DNA of 7,731 bases from Promethearchaeota archaeon (GTDB lineage Archaea; Asgardarchaeota; Lokiarchaeia; Sigynarchaeales; SOKP01), in assembly GCA_014730295.1 (NCBI GenBank), contig WJIN01000072.1:1-7731 (forward strand). The letters run 5' to 3'. Both the position numbers and the translations under genes were made by a program. Shown in pieces: positions 1 to 6,173 of the stretch. The notes beneath the pieces are model-generated. The model was not told the DNA's origin, did not search any database, and saw nothing but the letters and a program-made list of their open reading frames with translations. Within the stretch, counting starts at the first letter, position 1, and each line of letters starts with the position of its first letter.

Positions 1-1224
1 ACTTAAGGTCATACCTGTTCCAAGTGCTTGTAGGGAAATTACTGGATTAGCTAGCCTCGTTTCTATGGTTGGAAAAGGATTTAAGGAATCAGCGATAAGC
101 CCTACAAAAAATGCCCCAAAACTAAGTCCTCGAGCAATAGAGAAAATAATTGAATTTGCCGAAGCCCGTAATTCTGTGTCATATAATTCTGAGGACCATA
201 CACCAAATATTCCGTGTAATCCAAAACCTAAGGTTATTACTATCGCTGAAACTAAAATAAGGGTTTGGTTATAAATCAATAAAGTAAAGATGACAAAAAA
301 TATCCCTCCAGTAATACCAATGAGATTATCTAATCCAAAGGCTCTTTTCCTTCCGATATAATCACTTAAAAATCCAAAAAAGAATAATCCTCCTGCTGCA
401 ATCACCATTACAACCAACATAAAAAGCAGTGAACTAGTTTTTGGGTTAGCCGCCCCAGCGATAGCAAATAAATATTGAAAGAATTCCGGCGCGTGATCTA
501 CAAGCGCATGATATGCTGTTTCCGCAAACCAAAATAAAATTATTAATAATATTGTCAGTTTAGCCCATTTTTTACTGAATAATTCTCTAATCCTGAGCTT
601 TTGTTTTTCCCCAGATTCTTTGGTGATTCTATCATATTCGGACCAAACCGCAGATTCTGGAAGATAAAACCAGAATAATAGAAGAAATGGAATCGGAAAT
701 AAAGCCGTGACGAAACACCATTGCCATCCATATGGACCTATTAACAAGGAAACAAGCAGTGCGGCTACATATCCAAAAACAAAAGTAGAATGTACTAACC
801 CTCCCACCGCACCTCTTCTTTTAGGCTTAAAATATTCAGATATCAGGGAAAAAGAAATGCCCCAGCTAACTCCCAACCCAGACATTAATCTCAGCACCGC
901 AAAAAGCCAAAACATATTGGGAGGTACCAATGCAGTCATTGATGAAAATATGGAATCCCATGCGATTGAGATAAGAAGTGCTTTTTTCCGTCCAAATCTA
1001 TCTCCGATTTCGCCGAATAATATTGCCCCAGGAACAGTAAAAACGAATTGTAAAGAAATAACTAAACCAATTTGAGCTGTTGTAACACCAACAAAATATG
1101 CTTGTAATTCTGTTGAGAGTGTTGAGATTAGAACTAAACTGTAGCCATCATGCATCCAAGCGATGCTGGCGGCTAATATAATAACCAAAATGGTAAATTT
1201 TGATAACTCTCTTTTTTCAGTCAT
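1..1224 (-). CDS. MFS transporter, carboxylate/aromatic-acid symporter-like (3' end cut by window edge)
   Basis: This is an open frame of 408 codons from an ATG at 1224 to the left edge with no stop, so the C-terminus is missing. It reads as a major facilitator superfamily secondary transporter of the cell membrane. About eleven hydrophobic segments are visible, near residues 10-34, 47-70, 81-99, 104-128, 140-162, 168-188, 222-245, 264-287, 300-318, 320-342 and 352-375; helix 12 is probably lost. The MFS signature loop appears twice: GEIGDRFGRKK at residues 71-81 (loop 2-3) and GFLSDYIGRKR at 284-294 (loop 8-9). A charged RRG turn lies at 136-138, and PESAVW at 189-194 ends helix 6. The HDGY in helix 1 (residues 25-28) resembles the DGFD-like helix 1 motif of aromatic-acid and sialate/carboxylate:H+ symporters. 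It is divergent from the FAD dehydrogenase gene, which suggests uptake of that enzyme's substrate. Family assignment is firm; the substrate is inference. Confidence 0.93.
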   Translation of the reverse strand, partial: MTEKRELSKFTILVIILAASIAWMHDGYSLVLISTLSTELQAYFVGVTTAQIGLVISLQFVFTVPGAILFGEIGDRFGRKKALLISIAWDSIFSSMTALVPPNMFWLFAVLRLMSGLGVSWGISFSLISEYFKPKRRGAVGGLVHSTFVFGYVAALLVSLLIGPYGWQWCFVTALFPIPFLLLFWFYLPESAVWSEYDRITKESGEKQKLRIRELFSKKWAKLTILLIILFWFAETAYHALVDHAPEFFQYLFAIAGAANPKTSSLLFMLVVMVIAAGGLFFFGFLSDYIGRKRAFGLDNLIGITGGIFFVIFTLLIYNQTLILVSAIVITLGFGLHGIFGVWSSELYDTELRASANSIIFSIARGLSFGAFFVGLIADSLNPFPTIETRLANPVISLQALGTGMTLS

Positions 1225-1284
1225 TTGAAATATCCCATTTTTATGCGAAAAGAATATTCGTTGCAATAATATTTCTTCTCCTAG

Positions 1285-1292
1285 TATATAAA
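1285..1292 (-). promoter_or_regulatory. TATA box of the MFS transporter gene
   Basis: The minus strand reads TTTATATA, an ideal archaeal TATA element. Transcription would start about 25 bp downstream, near 1260, giving a leader of roughly 35 nt before the ATG at 1224. The palindrome GAATATTC (1252-1259) lies close to this predicted start. No strong Shine-Dalgarno motif precedes the ATG; only a weak GGGAT is present. Confidence 0.6.
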
Positions 1293-1306
1293 TATTGTAA
1301 ATGTTA

Positions 1307-1346
1307 TTGATCTTGATCAAAAAACAAACAATACATTTTTGATCTT
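1307..1346. promoter_or_regulatory. Candidate operator: inverted repeat plus repeated half-site
   Basis: Positions 1307-1320 form a perfect inverted repeat, TTGATC-TT-GATCAA. The octamer TTGATCTT recurs at 1339-1346, exactly 32 bp downstream of its first copy, about three helical turns, so both would face the same side of the DNA. The palindrome lies 14 bp upstream of the transporter's TATA box, just beyond the expected BRE, where archaeal activators commonly bind. It also lies between the two divergent promoters. Repeat structure is directly visible; the regulatory role is inference, and no regulator gene is in the window. Confidence 0.45.
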
Positions 1347-1377
1347 AATATTTCTAAATTTCAAAGATAAGATTAAA

Positions 1378-1386
1378 TTATAAATA
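1378..1386 (+). promoter_or_regulatory. TATA box of the FAD dehydrogenase/Fe-S operon
   Basis: TTATAAATA lies 46 bp before the ATG at 1432. Transcription would start near 1408-1412, giving a leader of about 20-25 nt. No convincing Shine-Dalgarno motif sits in this leader, which is A-rich before the ATG. Confidence 0.5.
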
Positions 1387-1402
1387 GATTCAATCCAATA
1401 AG

Positions 1403-1420
1403 TTAACTATTAAAAGTTAA
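1403..1420. promoter_or_regulatory. Inverted repeat at the predicted start of the FAD dehydrogenase transcript
   Basis: TTAACT (1403-1408) and AGTTAA (1415-1420) are perfect inverted arms around a 6-nt AT spacer. The repeat covers the predicted transcription start and leader, a position typical of archaeal repressor sites that block polymerase. It could also form a weak hairpin in the leader. In AT-rich DNA an A/T-heavy 6-bp arm can occur by chance. Confidence 0.25.
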
Positions 1421-1431
1421 GAATAGAAATT

Positions 1432-2991
1432 ATGTCGAATGTCAACAAGATTTATGAAGAAATCCAAGGAATTGTCGGCAATGATTATATTACAGATAAA
1501 GATTTTATGAAAGCCTCCTATTCGCGAAATGTGGATCCAGCATTTCCGGACCGATGGGCAGATATTATAATCAGGCCTAGTTCAGTAAAGGAAATCTCAG
1601 AGATCGTAAAAGTAGCAAACAAATATAAAATAAACATTGTCCCACGAGGTGGAGGCGCGGATTTGGTAGGAGGGGCTACGACAGATAGCGGAATATTATT
1701 AGATTTAACAAGGTTGAATAAAATTATAGAAATAAATGAAGATGATTTTTATTGCATTGTAGAATGTGGAATTACTTGGGGTGCATTAATCTCGGAATTA
1801 TATAAAGTCGACTTAACCACCGGAGTCTTAGGTCCAGGAAGCGGATATTCTGCCACTATAGGAGGAGCAATTTCTAATAGTACTGCGGGATTTGGTTCCA
1901 CAAAGTATGGATTAGTCCCAGATAATTGTCTTGGTGTAGAAGTTGTGCTGCCAAATCCAAAAGGAAGCGTTATCCAGACTGGAGCTAAATCAAATAAATA
2001 TGCGGAACCGATATGTCGATATGGAGTTGCACCGGACTTTACGGGATTATTCATGGGTGATGCGGGTACATTAGGTATAAAGACAAAAGCCTATTTACGT
2101 CTTTTTCCAAATTCTCCATTCAAAGTGCAAAGGAACTATATGCTCAAAAAAAATGATTATAAAACGGTTTTTAAGTTGATGAATACTCTCCAGACGCATA
2201 TTAGAGACGGTTTACATGATTTATATATTAATCCTAAAGTGGTTGTACAACTTTTAGCGGCACAGGCAGAAAATAAACCATTGAAACGAGTAAGGGTAAC
2301 TGGTCCAGTGTTCATGTTTATTTTAGAAGCGTTTGATGAAAGAGTTTTACAAATTTATGTAGAAACTGTCGATAAAATTATGTTAAATGATGCTAGGTTA
2401 TTCGAATGGTCTGAAATTGATTTAAATGAGAAAAATTCAAAAGATTGGGAATTAGATTTGAAATTTCCCTATAGTTATTTTAATAAATTTATCTCGCTCG
2501 CTCCTCCGAAAATTTCTTGTACCACGTGTCATAAACTCCCAATTTCAAAAATCGAAGAGAAAAAGAATTTAAGCACTAAATTTGACAGGAATCATCAAGG
2601 AGAATTTCCAGAAGATAGTTTTTCTCTTTTTGCCAGATCCATTCATTTATTACCAAACGGACATTGCGTATTTGCTGGAGGATTTAATGCTGAAAACATA
2701 GATACTCAAAGAGAGATTGCGATGAAAATTTGGCATAAAAAAGTAAGATCTCAAGTTCGGTATGGAGGTGTCCATTATTGGTTAGGGGAGTCCATCTCGC
2801 AATCTATACTTGAAGCTGATGCTTATACATCTGATTTTATTACATTTTTTAAAAATGTTAAGAAAACCGTTGATCCGAATTTCATTCTTAGCCCAAATAA
2901 ATTTCATTTATATGATTATGATGATGATCATATGAAATATATTGTAAAAATGGAGGATGAGGAGAGAATTAATGATTGTGAAGAAAAATAA
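1432..2991 (+). CDS. FAD-linked dehydrogenase, GlcD/D-lactate dehydrogenase-like (PCMH-type FAD domain)
   Basis: A 519-residue flavoprotein predicted to oxidise a 2-hydroxyacid or similar substrate in the cytoplasm and hand electrons to the Fe-S protein encoded next. The N-terminal PCMH-type FAD-binding domain (about residues 40-226) has the family blocks PRGGGADLVGGAT (71-83), GPGSGYSATIGGAISN (134-149), KYGLVPDNCLGVEVVLP (158-174) and GLFMGDAGTLGIKTKA (205-220). The usual SEGTLG of this last block is changed to DAGTLG. The C-terminal FAD-linked oxidase domain ends with DPNFILSPNKF (481-491), matching the DP-x-x-I-L-x-P-x-K signature. The HxGDGNxH-type metal motif of classic D-lactate/2-hydroxyglutarate enzymes is not seen; HLLPNGH (405-411) is the nearest thing. 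A CTTCH motif at 363-367 is unusual. There is no signal peptide. It overlaps the following gene, indicating translational coupling. Fold is secure; substrate is unknown. Confidence 0.92.
   Translation: MSNVNKIYEEIQGIVGNDYITDKDFMKASYSRNVDPAFPDRWADIIIRPSSVKEISEIVKVANKYKINIVPRGGGADLVGGATTDSGILLDLTRLNKIIEINEDDFYCIVECGITWGALISELYKVDLTTGVLGPGSGYSATIGGAISNSTAGFGSTKYGLVPDNCLGVEVVLPNPKGSVIQTGAKSNKYAEPICRYGVAPDFTGLFMGDAGTLGIKTKAYLRLFPNSPFKVQRNYMLKKNDYKTVFKLMNTLQTHIRDGLHDLYINPKVVVQLLAAQAENKPLKRVRVTGPVFMFILEAFDERVLQIYVETVDKIMLNDARLFEWSEIDLNEKNSKDWELDLKFPYSYFNKFISLAPPKISCTTCHKLPISKIEEKKNLSTKFDRNHQGEFPEDSFSLFARSIHLLPNGHCVFAGGFNAENIDTQREIAMKIWHKKVRSQVRYGGVHYWLGESISQSILEADAYTSDFITFFKNVKKTVDPNFILSPNKFHLYDYDDDHMKYIVKMEDEERINDCEEK
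2959..2964 (+). promoter_or_regulatory. Ribosome binding site that sets the start of the Fe-S protein gene
   Basis: GAGGAG lies 7 nt before the ATG at 2972, ideal Shine-Dalgarno spacing. An upstream in-frame ATG at 2957 has GGAGG directly touching it, too close to work, so 2972 is preferred. The site lies inside the end of the upstream gene, so ribosomes ending there can restart. Confidence 0.6.
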
Positions 2992-4174
2992 GAAAGAATA
3001 TAAATTCCTTGCAAAATATGAAAAAATGCTTTTACAATGTATCGCTTGTGGAGATTGCAGAGAAGCGATAGATATTACATCTAGTCCCCCAAAATGGGGT
3101 GTTTGCGCCGTTCGGGATCATTCACCTGGGTTTGAACCCTTTTTCGGGAGGGGGAAGATGCAAATAATTCGTTCAATTTGGCAAAATAAATTAGAATTAA
3201 GTAAAGAGATGGCAGAAGTCATTTATCAATGCCCAACTTGCAATGCGTGCGCAGAAACGTGCGTTTATGATTTAGATAATGCTTTAATTTATGAAGCATT
3301 ACGAGCTGAATTGGTTGAAGAAGGATTTGAGCTTGAATCTCATAAGGAAATGAATCAGGCAATGGAGAGACTTTTGAATCCGTATAATAGGGGGAATGAA
3401 AGAAAAGGAGAATGGATAAAGAAGCTCGACTTTGATATTAAAAATGCAAAAGAAGAAGATGCTGAGGTTCTATATTTTGTGGGTTGCACTGCTGCTTTGA
3501 CTCTTGAAATTCGTAGCGTCGCTATAAATACTGCACATGTGTTAAATAAATTAGGGATTGATTTTTCTGTATATGGTGAGGAGGAAGTCTGTTGCGGAAG
3601 TGTTGCTCTGCGGACGGGCAATAGAAAGGCATTTGATTCGGTGGCCGCCAAAAATTATGAATTGTTGAAAAATTCGAGTGTTAAAAAAATCATAACAAGC
3701 TGTGCTGGATGTTATAGAACCCTAAAAATAGATTATGCTGATATAATGGAGGAGTTAAATATTGAAGTTTTACATACGATTGAATTTATTAATGATAGGA
3801 TCAATCAAAAGAATATAAAACTCAAAAATTTAGGAATCCTTGTAACTTATCACGATCCTTGCCATACAGGAAGACATACAGGACTTTATGAAGAACCAAG
3901 AGAGATTTTGAAAAAAATTGCTACACTTAATGAAATGAAAACAATAAAGAATAACGCGAAATGTTGTGGAGCTGGAGGAGGAGTGAAGAAAGGTTTTCCA
4001 GAATTATCGTTAGAGATTGCAAAAGCACGGATTAAGGAAGCAGAAGAGACTGGAGCAGATTTTTTAGTAAGTATTTGTCCATTTTGCTTCAGAAATCTCA
4101 GAGACGCAATAAAGGATTTAAATTCCGATCTGAAGATGATTGACTTAATGGAATTAATTAATCAAACCTTATGA
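2972..4174 (+). CDS. (Fe-S)-binding oxidoreductase subunit, HdrD/GlpC-like, with two CCG domains
   Basis: A 400-residue electron-transfer protein (405 if the ATG at 2957 is used). The N-terminal dicluster ferredoxin region has C23-x2-C26-x2-C29 with a likely fourth ligand at C45, and C87-x2-C90-x2-C93-x3-C97. Two CCG (cysteine-rich) domains follow. The first has C172, CCG at 207-209 and CAGC at 244-247. The second has DPCHTGR (295-301), CCGAGGG (331-337) and CPFC (369-372). Such paired domains bind a noncubane [4Fe-4S] cluster in HdrB/HdrD. Length and domain order match GlpC, LutA-fused and HdrD-type partners of GlcD flavoproteins. The gene overlaps the FAD dehydrogenase by 20 bp, so the two very probably form one enzyme. 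No membrane helix is visible, so the final acceptor is unknown; menaquinone or a thiol/disulfide couple are possible. The long gap before C45 differs from the usual C-x3-C-P. Confidence 0.92.
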   Translation: MIVKKNKKEYKFLAKYEKMLLQCIACGDCREAIDITSSPPKWGVCAVRDHSPGFEPFFGRGKMQIIRSIWQNKLELSKEMAEVIYQCPTCNACAETCVYDLDNALIYEALRAELVEEGFELESHKEMNQAMERLLNPYNRGNERKGEWIKKLDFDIKNAKEEDAEVLYFVGCTAALTLEIRSVAINTAHVLNKLGIDFSVYGEEEVCCGSVALRTGNRKAFDSVAAKNYELLKNSSVKKIITSCAGCYRTLKIDYADIMEELNIEVLHTIEFINDRINQKNIKLKNLGILVTYHDPCHTGRHTGLYEEPREILKKIATLNEMKTIKNNAKCCGAGGGVKKGFPELSLEIAKARIKEAEETGADFLVSICPFCFRNLRDAIKDLNSDLKMIDLMELINQTL

Positions 4175-4193
4175 ATGAGTAAAAGGAATTAAA

Positions 4194-4202
4194 TTTAAAA
4201 TA
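4194..4202 (+). promoter_or_regulatory. Possible TATA box for the decarboxylase-like gene
   Basis: TTTAAAATA lies about 52 bp before the ATG at 4254, which would give a leader near 25-30 nt. It suggests the gene can be transcribed on its own as well as by read-through from the Fe-S gene 79 bp upstream. The stretch is so A/T-rich that a chance match is possible. Confidence 0.35.
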
Positions 4203-4253
4203 TTGAAAACTAAAAGTCAAAAATAAATTATGGAAAAAAAGAGATGAGAAAAA

Positions 4254-5054
4254 ATGAGTTTTAAAAGACCAATAGAAGAAATCAGAAAGAAAAAAGAACA
4301 AATGAGGACAAGCGTATTTAGCGGTGCTGAGATGATGTGGGTTTTATGGGAGACCAAAAGAGAAATTATTGATCATTTACTTCCTCCTCCTTTAGAACCA
4401 ATTGATCGTCCAATCGCATTAGCATTTGTGGCAAATTATCCCTCCCATTCTTACGGATTGCCTTATACTGAAGCCGCCTTGATACTTAGATGTCAATTTA
4501 AAGGCGAGTTGGGGAATTATTTTCTCGCTATGCCTCTCACCGATGATAGAGCTACTTTTGCTGGACGGGAAATTTGGGGATTCCCAAAAAAAATTGCAAA
4601 TGTTCATTTCGAAAAGAAGGGAAATGAATTATATGGATATTCTGAGCGTTTAAGTGTGAAAAACATTGAAATTGAATTGAAGCTCACAGGTAAGTTTAAT
4701 GATGAGGAAACTCCAAAAATAGTATCCGAAATTCAAATGATTCCAAAGAGAGGAAAAGGAACTACTAACTATCTCTTTAAACATTTTATTCATCCCACCA
4801 AAGAAGGATTTGATTATAATCCGTGGTTGGTAAAACAAAAAACCACTTCTAAGATTAAATCTATGCAAATGGGAGAGGCAAAAATAATATTGAACTCAAC
4901 CATTCACGATCCATGGGGGGAAATTGAAATTGTTAGAACGCTCGGTGGAATGTATTTGCAATCGGAAAATGAAATGTATCCCGGGGAGATTGTGGCGGAA
5001 GTTGATCCGGACGAATTTTTGCCTTATTCCTACATAAAATGGGATTGGTATTAA
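4254..5054 (+). CDS. Acetoacetate decarboxylase-like protein (ADC superfamily)
   Basis: A 266-residue soluble protein of the acetoacetate decarboxylase superfamily, slightly longer than the clostridial enzyme (about 245). The core motif GREIWGFPKK (residues 104-113) matches the GRE-x-x-x-(Y/F)-P-K-K active-site segment of true ADC, with K112 the expected Schiff-base lysine and K113 its pKa-lowering neighbour. The upstream YTEA (71-74) matches the YTES segment that carries a catalytic glutamate. Aligned from memory to the Clostridium acetobutylicum enzyme, the arginine (R29) and second glutamate (E61) fall on A25 and F58 here, so acetoacetate may not be the substrate. Other superfamily members act as decarboxylases, aldolase-dehydratases or cyclases on larger oxo-acids. 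A C-terminal beta-rich half (AKIILNSTIHDPWG, 209-222) also fits. A weak GATGAG ribosome site precedes the ATG. It follows the FAD/Fe-S pair on the same strand, suggesting a shared pathway. Confidence 0.87.
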   Translation: MSFKRPIEEIRKKKEQMRTSVFSGAEMMWVLWETKREIIDHLLPPPLEPIDRPIALAFVANYPSHSYGLPYTEAALILRCQFKGELGNYFLAMPLTDDRATFAGREIWGFPKKIANVHFEKKGNELYGYSERLSVKNIEIELKLTGKFNDEETPKIVSEIQMIPKRGKGTTNYLFKHFIHPTKEGFDYNPWLVKQKTTSKIKSMQMGEAKIILNSTIHDPWGEIEIVRTLGGMYLQSENEMYPGEIVAEVDPDEFLPYSYIKWDWY

Positions 5055-5064
5055 ATTTTGAATC

Positions 5065-5078
5065 CCTAAATCTTTAGG
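5065..5078. terminator. Small inverted repeat between convergent genes, possible bidirectional terminator
   Basis: CCTAAA-TC-TTTAGG is a perfect 6-bp inverted repeat starting 11 bp after the decarboxylase-like stop and about 28 bp beyond the crotonase stop. A realistic hairpin would have a 5-bp stem and 4-nt loop. No long T-run follows on either strand, so it is a weak terminator candidate. Confidence 0.25.
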
Positions 5079-5106
5079 TTATGATCTTCCCTTTTCCAAT
5101 AATTTT

Positions 5107-5955
5107 CTAATATCCTTGATATTTCGGTTCCTTTTTCCGCAAGAATGCTTTTATTCCTTCTTGAACATCTTCAGCGGCAGAATTCACACCAAATCCGAGC
5201 TGTTCAAATTGAAGACCAATTGGAATAGGAACTTCAGTTCCAAATTTTAGACATTTTTTAATGATTGAGAGCGCGGTAGTAGCAGAATTTCCGAGCATAG
5301 ATGCCTTGTCATGGACTAGTTTCTCAAATTCATCTCCTTCTTTTGCTAGAAAACTCACATAACCATTCTTATACAATTGTTTCGCTGAAACCCTTTCCCC
5401 AAAATAAAGCATTTTAATGCTTCTCGAGAATCCCAGATTTCTCACCGCCCTTTGAGTTCCACCCCCAGATGGGAAGATGCCTCTCAAGATCTCAGCGAAT
5501 CCAAATACAGAGCGTTCAGTTGCGATAACTACATCACATGCTAATGATAATTCGAATCCGCCTCCGAGAGCATATCCATCAACCGCAGCAATTAACGGTT
5601 TTGGAAAGCTCTCAATTCGATCAAAACAATTATGGATAAGTGTAATGGCATAGGTCATATGGATGGGTATATGAGGTTTTATACCCGGTTCAAAAGGATT
5701 ACTTAAATCAGCCCCCGTAGAAAATGCGGGTTTTTTTGTATACTCCTTAGTACCACGCAATACCACACAACGAATATTGGAATCCAATTCCATCGATTCT
5801 AACGCATCTACTATCTCTCTCAAAGTTTTCATAGTTATTGCATTTAATTTTTCAGGTTTATTTAAGGAGATTACCGCGTAATTTGCATCAATAGATCCTC
5901 CACTACTTAGAGGTAAATCGAGTTTTATGTGGTCATATTGACTATTTTTTTCCAT
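5107..5955 (-). CDS. Enoyl-CoA hydratase/isomerase family protein (crotonase)
   Basis: A 282-residue crotonase fold enzyme expected to act on a CoA thioester in the cytoplasm, most simply hydrating a 2-enoyl-CoA. The first oxyanion-hole segment is FSTGADL (residues 78-84) and the second is DGYALGGGFELSLACD (126-141). Both catalytic glutamates of classical hydratases are present: E135 in GGGFE and E155 in FAEILRG, 20 residues apart as in rat E144/E164. GGGTQR (164-169) and the C-terminal KKEPKYQGY are also typical. This supports a true hydratase rather than an isomerase lacking one Glu. The ATG at 5955 is chosen; a GTG at 5970 would add five residues but abuts the AGGAG motif with no spacing. 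That motif lies 14 nt before the ATG, which is long. It is convergent with the decarboxylase-like gene, so not in the same operon; pathway sharing is inference. Confidence 0.93.
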   Translation of the reverse strand: MEKNSQYDHIKLDLPLSSGGSIDANYAVISLNKPEKLNAITMKTLREIVDALESMELDSNIRCVVLRGTKEYTKKPAFSTGADLSNPFEPGIKPHIPIHMTYAITLIHNCFDRIESFPKPLIAAVDGYALGGGFELSLACDVVIATERSVFGFAEILRGIFPSGGGTQRAVRNLGFSRSIKMLYFGERVSAKQLYKNGYVSFLAKEGDEFEKLVHDKASMLGNSATTALSIIKKCLKFGTEVPIPIGLQFEQLGFGVNSAAEDVQEGIKAFLRKKEPKYQGY

Positions 5956-6051
5956 ATGTTTTAAATCCACTCCTTTTTTGCTTTCTTTTGGTAAAAATAG
6001 TATTTTTCCATAAGTTTTTCCTACTTGGAATTATTAATTGTATATTCAATT

Positions 6052-6059
6052 TATATAAA
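6052..6059 (-). promoter_or_regulatory. Possible TATA box of the crotonase gene
   Basis: The minus strand reads TTTATATA within a very AT-rich stretch. A start about 25 bp downstream would leave a leader of roughly 70 nt before the ATG at 5955, rather long for archaea. A nearer element is not obvious. Confidence 0.4.
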
Positions 6060-6083
6060 TATAAACTTTAAATAATTGAATTT

Positions 6084-6092
6084 TTTATAAAA
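6084..6092 (+). promoter_or_regulatory. Possible TATA box of the small orphan gene
   Basis: TTTATAAAA lies about 82 bp before the ATG at 6174 and would give a leader of about 55 nt. The whole stretch 6030-6160 is A/T-rich, so the exact element is uncertain. The region 5971-6173 holds only these divergent promoters and nothing coding that I can see. Confidence 0.3.
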
Positions 6093-6162
6093 ATAGAGAA
6101 TATTCATCAATTAAAATAGGATTTTCAAATTCTATCCAATAATAAAACTACTTAAAACTAAT

Positions 6163-6166
6163 GAGG
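6163..6166 (+). promoter_or_regulatory. Ribosome binding site of the small orphan gene
   Basis: GAGG (within ATGAGGATAA) ends 7 nt before the ATG at 6174. It is one of the clearer ribosome sites in the window and supports this short frame being translated. Confidence 0.5.
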
Positions 6167-6173
6167 ATAAAAA

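Noticed and set aside
65..1075. Plus-strand open frames of 69 and 122 codons
   Set aside because: They lie antisense to the transporter, whose minus-strand frame is continuous with clear MFS motifs. Their translations are rich in Pro, Asn and Thr with no recognisable domain.
1749..2054. Minus-strand frame inside the FAD dehydrogenase gene
   Set aside because: It mirrors the conserved glycine-rich FAD-binding region in antisense and has no features of its own.
2518..2532. Reading CTTCH as a true c-type heme site
   Set aside because: The protein has no signal peptide, and c-heme attachment normally takes place outside the cytoplasm. The motif is kept only as a possible metal or redox site.
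2957..2971. Upstream ATG for the Fe-S protein
   Set aside because: GGAGG directly touches this ATG with no spacing, whereas the ATG at 2972 has GAGGAG at 7 nt.
3355..3651. Minus-strand frame inside the Fe-S gene
   Set aside because: It is antisense to a well-conserved gene and serine-rich with no domain.
4419..4868. Two minus-strand frames inside the decarboxylase-like gene
   Set aside because: They are shadows of a conserved coding region.
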